Below are positions 1 to 5,248 of a stretch of 8,818 nucleotides of DNA, piece after piece. Numbering within the stretch: the first letter of the stretch is position 1; each line of letters opens with the position of its first letter. The notes under the pieces are model-generated. The model searched no databases. It was not told the origin of the DNA and worked only from the letters and a program-made list of their open reading frames with translations. Source of the DNA: Candidatus Heimdallarchaeota archaeon (GTDB lineage: Archaea > Asgardarchaeota > Heimdallarchaeia > Heimdallarchaeales > Kariarchaeaceae); assembly GCA_030668165.1 (NCBI GenBank), contig DAOUUM010000096.1, positions 1-8,818 on the forward strand, in the 5' to 3' direction. A program made the position numbers and the translations under genes.

Positions 1-2
1 CA

Positions 3-983
3 AGATCACAGGCAACAATGAATGCTCAATTTGACATTGCTAATGTTGATGGGGTTGGAGGTAACGAAATAGTAACCTATGCTCCATCATGGTTCTCACC
101 ATTGATTGGAAATTTCACCATATTTGATGAGAAATTGGGTATCAAGGGAGCAGCAAGCTCAATCACTGTTGGATTACCAATATCCAAAGTAGTTGCAGGT
201 GATTTCCATGGTGCTTATACAGGAGATGAATTCATGGTATTCTATGATTTCAGCAAGATCAATCTACCTGCATTTGCTTTCTTACTGGAGAATTTTCCTT
301 CGATCATTATCCAGTTTAGATACGACGTTGGCACTGGTGGATTAAGCATTCCCTCAAGTGATATTCTTGCTCTCGCCCCCTTACCAAGCTGGACGAGCAA
401 TATTTGGGATACTGATGCTGCTGGAAATCCTCTAGATATCGATGGTGATGGAAAAGCAGGGGATTTACTGGTTGAGAACCGATATGGTGATTTCTACACC
501 ATTTTATCCAATAAGGGTAAGATCTTGATGAACATACCAGGCACATTTGAGAGTATTGCAGTGCCATATGCAAGGAATCATCTATTGATTGGTGATTTCT
601 GCAATCCAGATGGTGGATTGTCATTTGTCAGTGTTAGCAGTGGTAATTCAATCACTTGCTATGACTCACTTGATTTCTCAAGCCCACCAAATGCAGTTTG
701 GACTGTTAAGGTCAATATTGACGTAATACAGGACATTGTTATTGGTAATCTTGATAAGGGTACTGGATATGATGATCTAATCATCGTGGGTAAGAACGGG
801 TTTGTATGGATCGTTAATGATGCATCATTCTCTGGTTTATCTCTTAGTGGAGAGGGTTCTGCCTCCGAACTGGTATCTGGTGGAGTAACTACTCTCACCA
901 TCGTGATAATAGGCATAGCACTATTCTCATCCCCAATAGCAGTATTCACCTATCTGAAACGCAAGCAAAAAATCCTAGTATAA
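3..983 (+). CDS. FG-GAP/VCBS-like beta-propeller surface protein with C-terminal membrane anchor (5' partial)
   Basis: The frame is open to the left window edge and the first ATG (base 18) has no ribosome binding site or signal peptide after it, so the true start lies upstream and this is a C-terminal part. Numbering from that ATG gives 321 residues. Five propeller-blade-like units recur at about 4-22, 59-77, 138-170, 189-216 and 239-268. Each has a G-D/N-F/L or D-rich turn followed by a hydrophobic strand. The third holds DIDGDGKAGD, a calcium-loop-like D-x-D-x-D-G motif typical of integrin-alpha-type FG-GAP repeats. A Ser/Gly-rich linker (270-289) leads to one transmembrane helix (about 291-313) and a basic tail, KRKQK, which predicts propeller outside and tail inside. 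Extracellular binding or adhesion is inferred from the family; the ligand is unknown. No enzyme motif is visible. Confidence 0.72.
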   Translation, partial: RSQATMNAQFDIANVDGVGGNEIVTYAPSWFSPLIGNFTIFDEKLGIKGAASSITVGLPISKVVAGDFHGAYTGDEFMVFYDFSKINLPAFAFLLENFPSIIIQFRYDVGTGGLSIPSSDILALAPLPSWTSNIWDTDAAGNPLDIDGDGKAGDLLVENRYGDFYTILSNKGKILMNIPGTFESIAVPYARNHLLIGDFCNPDGGLSFVSVSSGNSITCYDSLDFSSPPNAVWTVKVNIDVIQDIVIGNLDKGTGYDDLIIVGKNGFVWIVNDASFSGLSLSGEGSASELVSGGVTTLTIVIIGIALFSSPIAVFTYLKRKQKILV

Positions 984-1012
984 AAATAAAATAAATAAAA
1001 TAAAAATAAAAT
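981..1012. repeat. Low-complexity TAAA(n) tract
   Basis: Immediately at the stop codon of the propeller gene lies a run of T followed by 5, 4, 3, 4, 5 and 4 A residues. It is A-rich on the plus strand, so it does not make the U-rich end expected of an archaeal terminator for the upstream plus-strand gene. It is best seen as simple sequence. The following 1021-1055 is also AT-rich, with several ATTCAA units. Confidence 0.5.
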
Positions 1013-1064
1013 CTATTAAAATTATTCAATATTCAATTCAATTAAATTCAAAACTAATTAGATT

Positions 1065-1085
1065 TAGTACTAGTGCTATATTTAA
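1065..1085 (+). promoter_or_regulatory. Probable promoter of the MFS transporter gene
   Basis: A TATA-box-like CTATATTT at 1076-1083 sits about 40 bases before the ATG. A start of transcription about 25 bases downstream (about 1104) would leave a leader of roughly 15 bases containing AGGGA (1111-1115), a weak ribosome binding site only 3 bases from the ATG. The TATA element partly overlaps an imperfect palindrome, 1065-1078 (12 of 14 positions symmetric around ACTAGT), which could be an operator. Inferred from base pattern only. Confidence 0.4.
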
Positions 1086-1118
1086 CAAGTATAGATAGAT
1101 AGTCCCCTACAGGGAATA

Positions 1119-2294
1119 ATGGAAATTAATAATCGGCGTATATACTCAGCCATATCCAGTTTTCAGAATCTGGGTGAGAGAATTTTGTTCTCATTTGTTC
1201 AACTCTACGCTGATCATCGCGGTGCAACAACCGCGGATCAGGGGACCCTGTTATCCTTTAGAAACATAATTAGTTTCTCCGGTCAGCAGATATTTGGCAG
1301 GGCCTCGGATAGACTGGGTAGAATTGTTATCCTGTTATTTGGGTTTATCCTAGCATCAATATCATCAGTTTTCCTCCTCAAAACCATCACCCCTCTTTCC
1401 ATAATCATTGTATTTGCATTCTATGCCCTGGCCTTCTCTGCCATTCAACCCAGTTTCAATGCCTTAATAGGGGATACATTTGATGAGAATCGGACCGAGA
1501 TGCTGGGTGCAATAACCTCTGTAGGTGGACTATTTGGTGGATTTGCATTTTTATTTATTGGATTGATTGGAGATACCATGGACAATCCCTATAGTTTTCT
1601 GTTCACCGTTGCAGCCGTGAGCTTCTTTTCTGCTGCACTTGTTGTGGGACTCCTGGTGATAGTTCGCAAGGTTCCCCCACAGGAAAGGGATCTGGTAAAA
1701 CAGGTTAACATATTTGAGCCTTTGAAAACCGGATTTTTCAGGAAATTTGTATTGATCGATGGACTGTATGGGCTTGCCATGAGTACCAGCTGGCCTCTAT
1801 TCCCCAAAAGAACCAATGAGCTGGCTGATACTGCCCAGGTAACAACAATGTGGGCAGCCACTTTCATAGGATTTGCAATTACTGCCAGATACACGGCTCA
1901 GATCAAGAAAATGATTGGATCCTACAATAAATCATTCTTCTACTCCAGATTTTTCTTGTTTCTTGTCCCACTCTCCTTTGCCTTTGCCACCTCATGGCTC
2001 CATCTGATATTTGCAAGGATCATAGCAGGACTTACATTTGGTTTCTACAGTACTTTGCAAAAGGATTATGTTTTAGAGGCTGTCAAGAAAATTAACCGGC
2101 CAAACCATCGGGGTTGGTATTTTGGCACCCATGCATTTGTGTTTGGAATTTCCACATTTATTGGTTCTTTGGGCTTCGGTTACCTGGCTGAATTTCTGTA
2201 CACACTTGGAATTGGTTACAGTGAGATGTTTATGGTGTCTGCTGGTATCAGATTTGTTTTTGTTTTCGCTTATATCAAAATTCCAAATATTTAA
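1119..2294 (+). CDS. Major facilitator superfamily (MFS) transporter
   Basis: This 391-residue polytopic membrane protein has about 11-12 hydrophobic segments, the usual size and layout of a 12-helix MFS carrier. The family's loop 2-3 signature is clear at residues 60-68, G-R-A-S-D-R-L-G-R, matching G-x-x-x-D-R-x-G-R. A longer polar loop at about 183-207 separates the two six-helix halves. The protein stops within a few residues of the last helix (IKIPNI), so the C-terminal tail is very short. Substrate and direction of transport cannot be read from the sequence; MFS carriers usually run as uniporters or ion-coupled symporters or antiporters, including drug exporters. The ATG at 1119 was chosen because it precedes the first helix and follows a TATA element and a weak AGGGA site. 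It ends 26 bases from a convergent hydrolase gene, so the two are not co-transcribed. Confidence 0.88.
   Translation: MEINNRRIYSAISSFQNLGERILFSFVQLYADHRGATTADQGTLLSFRNIISFSGQQIFGRASDRLGRIVILLFGFILASISSVFLLKTITPLSIIIVFAFYALAFSAIQPSFNALIGDTFDENRTEMLGAITSVGGLFGGFAFLFIGLIGDTMDNPYSFLFTVAAVSFFSAALVVGLLVIVRKVPPQERDLVKQVNIFEPLKTGFFRKFVLIDGLYGLAMSTSWPLFPKRTNELADTAQVTTMWAATFIGFAITARYTAQIKKMIGSYNKSFFYSRFFLFLVPLSFAFATSWLHLIFARIIAGLTFGFYSTLQKDYVLEAVKKINRPNHRGWYFGTHAFVFGISTFIGSLGFGYLAEFLYTLGIGYSEMFMVSAGIRFVFVFAYIKIPNI
1210..1241 (+). other. Strong hairpin inside the 5' part of the MFS coding region
   Basis: CTGATC (1210-1215) pairs with GATCAG (1236-1241), and after a 2-base AT bulge CGCGGT (1218-1223) pairs with ACCGCG (1230-1235) around the loop GCAACA. 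That makes 12 perfect base pairs about 90 bases into the gene. It is GC-rich against an AT-rich background. A regulatory role is not shown. Confidence 0.5.
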
Positions 2295-2320
2295 TCAATT
2301 CATCTATCTAGGTGTGTGAT

Positions 2321-3235
2321 TTAACTATTTGATTTGATAAAATTGCTATATTCTGCCATCAATTTCTTACCCTTTTTCTTGACAAGAATAGGTTCTGAAT
2401 GGGTGAATCCCTTGAATACCTTCAACTTTGATCCACTAATCCATTCGTGCAGTTTTTGGGATGCAGCGAGTGGAACTATATGATCTATATCGCCATGCAT
2501 CAAAAGGGTTGGTTGTTTAATTCCTTTCATCGCTTCAACATATCTCGTATTCTCATCATCTGATGGCACCCTAGTGTAATATTCATACAATTTATACAGG
2601 TTCTCTACCTTGGTGCCCATCAACATGGGTCGCAATTTCTTTTTTACCACCATATTCTTGGCCTTTTCCACCTTGCCAATGGTATTTACATTCTTACCTG
2701 GAAATATCACGGGCAGGAAAACAGTATCATACACCATACCATAATTACTGTCATCAACGTCATTTTCCCAAAGCCCCTGAATAGATCTTAATGACTGGCT
2801 CCTCTCTGAAAATCCATCATTTGAGGCTTGGCTGATTGATTTTTCCAGATTTGGATTGCCATATCCCCCTATTGTCTCGACAAATTCTGGATGGGCAGCT
2901 GCCATGAGAAAACTGACTATTGATCCTTTGGAATAACCAAGGTGATGTGCTTTCTCAATACCAAGAATTTCAAGCAATTCTTTGTGTTCTTTTACTATGG
3001 TGATAAAATCAAAATCTCCGTCGAGTTCTGAAGAATTAGCAATTCCAACGTAATCGTAGTTTAGGATTGAAAAATCATCTCCTAATTTGTCCTTTAACGC
3101 AGGTAACAGCACCGGATCAAACTGTTTGTAATTGAATATCGATCCATTTACCATAACTATCACTGGTTTAGATGAATTACCTGTTAATCTGTAAGAAATT
3201 CTAGCCCCAGAAGCGATCTCAATTTTTCCTTCCAT
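2321..3235 (-). CDS. Alpha/beta hydrolase fold protein
   Basis: The product is a probable cytoplasmic serine hydrolase (esterase/lipase/peptidase class); its substrate is unknown. With the start at 3235 it has 304 residues, a normal size. The nucleophile elbow is G-Y-S-K-G with Ser102. The likely catalytic acid is Asp251 in HGDIDHIVP, and the catalytic His279 lies in GFTHSEP. VNGS at about 29-32 is where the oxyanion-hole HG motif usually sits. A lid-like insertion fills about 130-235. The frame extends to a GTG at 3293-3295 (324 residues). I prefer the ATG at 3233-3235 because family members normally begin about 30 residues before the oxyanion motif, and because a TATA-like element at 3301-3310 would start transcription near 3280, inside the longer version. 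Neither start has a good ribosome binding site. The gene converges on the MFS gene with only 26 bases between them and has no obvious partner. Confidence 0.85.
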   Translation of the reverse strand: MEGKIEIASGARISYRLTGNSSKPVIVMVNGSIFNYKQFDPVLLPALKDKLGDDFSILNYDYVGIANSSELDGDFDFITIVKEHKELLEILGIEKAHHLGYSKGSIVSFLMAAAHPEFVETIGGYGNPNLEKSISQASNDGFSERSQSLRSIQGLWENDVDDSNYGMVYDTVFLPVIFPGKNVNTIGKVEKAKNMVVKKKLRPMLMGTKVENLYKLYEYYTRVPSDDENTRYVEAMKGIKQPTLLMHGDIDHIVPLAASQKLHEWISGSKLKVFKGFTHSEPILVKKKGKKLMAEYSNFIKSNS

Positions 3236-3300
3236 ACAATTGTCAAATATCACTACTTCTTCAATATTTTTGTTAACAAGATCATGTTTACCCACATATT

Positions 3301-3310
3301 TGTATATTTT
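3301..3310 (-). promoter_or_regulatory. TATA-like element upstream of the hydrolase gene
   Basis: Read on the minus strand, this is AAAATATACA, an archaeal TATA-box-like sequence about 70 bases before the preferred ATG. The expected transcription start is near 3280. In such an AT-rich stretch a chance match is easy. Confidence 0.3.
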
Positions 3311-3538
3311 CTAATACTTGACACATTCTTTGTAATTTAATCACGCAACTAATAATTAGAGGACTTCAGGCAGTAATTCGTGATTTTTAGTTGCAATGGA
3401 TATCATCGTGTTTATACATTGATCAATAATCTAGCAAAAATAAAAATATTTTAAAGGATCGTAATTGGACAAACGATACTAAACATATTATTTTAAATAA
3501 TAGACGTTAATCGGAAAAAAATTTGTCAAAATAGCGGT

Positions 3539-3783
3539 ATTCGTAATCACAAATAATCATATCGTACAATAAAATGATATTAATTTTGTCAAAAGTTCAA
3601 AAATTATCGAATTTTTCTAGTAAATTACCAAATAAGCGCCAAGATATTTTGAGGTTCTTCCATATTCTGTGATATTAGTATAAATTTCATTTATTTATGT
3701 CAATTCTATGGAACACATAGACAATTTCGGGAATAAGAACAAAAATTTTATGATTTCTTACGATTAGTAGCATGATTACGAAT
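3539..3783. repeat. 11-bp perfect inverted repeat with long spacing
   Basis: ATTCGTAATCA at 3539-3549 is the exact reverse complement of TGATTACGAAT at 3773-3783, with 223 bases between the arms. Related CGTAAT/TTACGA words occur at 3458-3468 and 3758-3766. It may be a spaced protein-binding site or chance in AT-rich DNA. Confidence 0.45.
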
Positions 3784-3830
3784 TAAAGGATAGACTTGAG
3801 GAATTGAATATCTTCATAAGCCCGAAATTG
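3722..3830. repeat. 10-bp perfect inverted repeat, CAATTTCGGG / CCCGAAATTG
   Basis: The arms are 3722-3731 and 3821-3830, 89 bases apart. They contain the only CGGG/CCCG words in this AT-rich region. They interleave with the 11-bp pair, so both could not form in one simple nested fold. A structured RNA or paired operator sites are possible; nothing more can be said. Confidence 0.45.
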
Positions 3831-3858
3831 CACACATGTTCTAAATATTGTTCAATAT

Positions 3859-3868
3859 ACTATAAAAA
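3859..3868 (+). promoter_or_regulatory. Possible upstream promoter (TATA element) of the hdrA operon
   Basis: ACTATAAAAA resembles an archaeal TATA box. Initiation about 25 bases downstream would give a leader of about 70 bases before hdrA1. It would be a second start in addition to the proximal one at 3918-3932. Confidence 0.3.
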
Positions 3869-3917
3869 TGCTACACGTGATCTCGAATTCCACAAAATTC
3901 AATATATTTTCCCAATA

Positions 3918-3932
3918 CTATATAATATATAG
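3918..3932 (+). promoter_or_regulatory. Palindromic TATA element, proximal promoter of the hdrA-mvh operon
   Basis: CTATATAATATATAG is a perfect 7-base palindrome around one central A. It lies 27 to 41 bases before the hdrA1 ATG, where an archaeal TATA box would direct a start only a few bases before the ATG. There is no Shine-Dalgarno sequence ahead of that ATG, which fits a leaderless or very short-leader transcript. Confidence 0.5.
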
Positions 3933-3958
3933 CAAACATACTATTTCCTAGTTGTACC

Positions 3959-5248
3959 ATGAAATCTGTATTAGTCGTTGGAGGTGGAATTGCAGGAATG
4001 CAAACATCTTTGGATATGGCAGATCAAGGAATAAAAGTATTCCTTGTAGAAAAAAATCCAAGCATTGGAGGGCGTATGTCTCAATTAGACAAAACTTTCC
4101 CTACCTTGGATTGCAGTAGCTGCATTCTCACACCAGTAATGGTGGATGTTGGAAGGCATGAAAATATAGAACTGATGACCTATAGTGAGGTAAAATCAAT
4201 ATCTGGAACTGAAGGTAAATTCTCCGTGACAATTAGAAAGAAACCCCGATATGTGAATATGGAGAAGTGTACCGGTTGTGGTGTCTGTGTAGAGAAATGT
4301 CCCTACAAAACTGATAGTGAATTTGATATGAGCATGGGTAAGAGAAAAGTTATTTATTTCGATTTCCCCCAAGCCATTCCACTAGTCCCCACTATTGATG
4401 CCAAATCCTGCAAATTTTTCGAGAGCGGAAAGTGTAAAGTGTGTCAAAAACACTGCCCTACAGAGGCAATTGATTTTGAACAGAAGGAAGAATTGCTGGA
4501 TCTCAATGTAGGCACAATTATCTACACCACAGGATTTAACCTCTATGACCCTTCAAATGAGCATGATTATGGCTATGCATTACATGATGATGTAATAACC
4601 AATATGGAATTTGAAAGGTTGATATCATCCACTGGACCAAATGAAGGTCATTTGAAACGACCATCCAATGGTGAAGTACCCAAAAAAGTGGGCATTATTC
4701 TCTGTGTGGGCTCGCGTAGTCAACTTGAGGGGCACAATTGGTATTGTTCACGGTTTTGCTGTATGATATCTATTAAGCAAGCTATATTGATCAAAGATCA
4801 CTACCCAGAAACGGAAGTCTCTATCTTCTATATGGATATTCGAGCCTTTGGGAAGGGTTTTGAAGAATTTTATGAGAGAGCAAAATACGAGTATGGTATT
4901 AATTTCATCAAAGGAAAGGTTGGTAAGGTCAGTAATGGCAATGGGAACCTGCTTAATATAAGATATGAGAATGTGATAAAGAACAAGATTGTTGAGGATG
5001 AATTCGATATGATCGTACTTGCTGTCGGTGCAGAAACCTCTAACAAGGAATATCCCGTGCCATTAAAACTATCCGATGATGGATTTATTGCCGTGAGAAA
5101 CATCCACATGGATCCTGTCACAACTAGTATCGATGGAATACTAGTGGCAGGATCAAGTGAGGGTCCTAAAGATATACCTGATACGGTAACTCAGGCCAGT
5201 GCCGCTGCAATAAGAGCTTCAATAATACTGAAGGAGGCTATAAAATGA
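3959..5248 (+). CDS. hdrA: Short HdrA-like (QmoA-like) FAD/iron-sulfur subunit, HdrA1
   Basis: This is a flavin- and cluster-binding electron-transfer subunit of the HdrA/QmoA family, here 429 residues against about 650 for full HdrA. It starts directly with the FAD dinucleotide-binding motif GGGIAG (8-13), so the N-terminal iron-sulfur domain of full HdrA is missing. The DCSSCILTP motif (Cys52, Cys55), characteristic of HdrA, is present. The inserted ferredoxin domain (about 96-172) is intact, with Cys104/107/110/114 and Cys151/159/162/166 for two [4Fe-4S] clusters. The conserved CVGS...CSRFCC stretch gives Cys249, 263, 267 and 268. The second half of the FAD domain ends with D-G-I-L-V-A-G (392-398), and the protein stops at 429 without the C-terminal two-cluster ferredoxin domain. 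It is the first gene of the operon, probably leaderless, and overlaps the next gene by ATGA. QmoA is the main alternative name; the hydrogenase genes favour an HdrA role. Confidence 0.88.
   Translation: MKSVLVVGGGIAGMQTSLDMADQGIKVFLVEKNPSIGGRMSQLDKTFPTLDCSSCILTPVMVDVGRHENIELMTYSEVKSISGTEGKFSVTIRKKPRYVNMEKCTGCGVCVEKCPYKTDSEFDMSMGKRKVIYFDFPQAIPLVPTIDAKSCKFFESGKCKVCQKHCPTEAIDFEQKEELLDLNVGTIIYTTGFNLYDPSNEHDYGYALHDDVITNMEFERLISSTGPNEGHLKRPSNGEVPKKVGIILCVGSRSQLEGHNWYCSRFCCMISIKQAILIKDHYPETEVSIFYMDIRAFGKGFEEFYERAKYEYGINFIKGKVGKVSNGNGNLLNIRYENVIKNKIVEDEFDMIVLAVGAETSNKEYPVPLKLSDDGFIAVRNIHMDPVTTSIDGILVAGSSEGPKDIPDTVTQASAAAIRASIILKEAIK
5123..5145 (+). other. 8-bp perfect hairpin inside hdrA1
   Basis: ACTAGTAT (5123-5130) and ATACTAGT (5138-5145) enclose the loop CGATGGA, about 100 bases before the gene junction. 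It lies in codons for the conserved end of the FAD domain. No function is evident. Confidence 0.35.
5231..5237 (+). promoter_or_regulatory. Ribosome binding site of hdrA2
   Basis: AAGGAGG lies 7 bases before the ATG at 5245, inside the end of hdrA1. It decides this start and, with the ATGA overlap, points to translational coupling. Confidence 0.8.

Larger units (their letters stand above)
3296..3958. other. Long AT-rich intergenic region without a confident gene
   Basis: About 660 bases lie between the divergently oriented hydrolase gene and the hdrA operon. I see no tRNA (no GTTCRA-type T-arm with matching stems), no rRNA, no CRISPR array and no long reading frame. What it does hold is two perfect long-range inverted repeats, a short hairpin at 3705-3721 (TCTATG/CATAGA around GAACA), a possible decayed small reading frame at 3708-3932, and two TATA-like elements near the right end. 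The repeated TTCAATATA at 3851-3859 and 3898-3906 precedes each of these TATA elements. Confidence 0.6.

Noticed and set aside
18..20. ATG at 18 as the true start of the propeller protein
   Set aside because: The frame is open to the left edge, no ribosome binding site precedes it and no signal peptide follows although the protein is membrane-anchored, so the gene is taken as 5' truncated.
816..829. 14-base perfect palindrome AATGATGCATCATT
   Set aside because: It is inside coding sequence, built of simple AT-rich words and isolated; no paired copy or context suggests a binding site.
316..949. Minus-strand reading frames of about 100 codons inside the propeller gene
   Set aside because: They lie wholly opposite a gene with clear repeat and membrane-anchor features, and their translations show no recognisable motifs.
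981..1012. A-rich tract as a terminator for the propeller gene
   Set aside because: The transcript would be A-rich, not U-rich, so it does not match archaeal intrinsic termination in that direction.
2122..2319. Plus-strand 65-codon frame overlapping the end of the MFS gene
   Set aside because: It is an out-of-frame hydrophobic shadow of the last MFS helices with no ribosome binding site.
3868..3950. 27-codon plus-strand reading frame starting at ATG 3868
   Set aside because: It has no ribosome binding site, its start overlaps a TATA-like element, and its composition reflects AT-rich DNA; chance is the simplest explanation.
3296..3958. tRNA, CRISPR or insertion sequence in the long intergenic gap
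   Set aside because: No T-arm consensus, no regularly spaced direct repeats and no transposase frame or terminal repeats with target duplication could be found.
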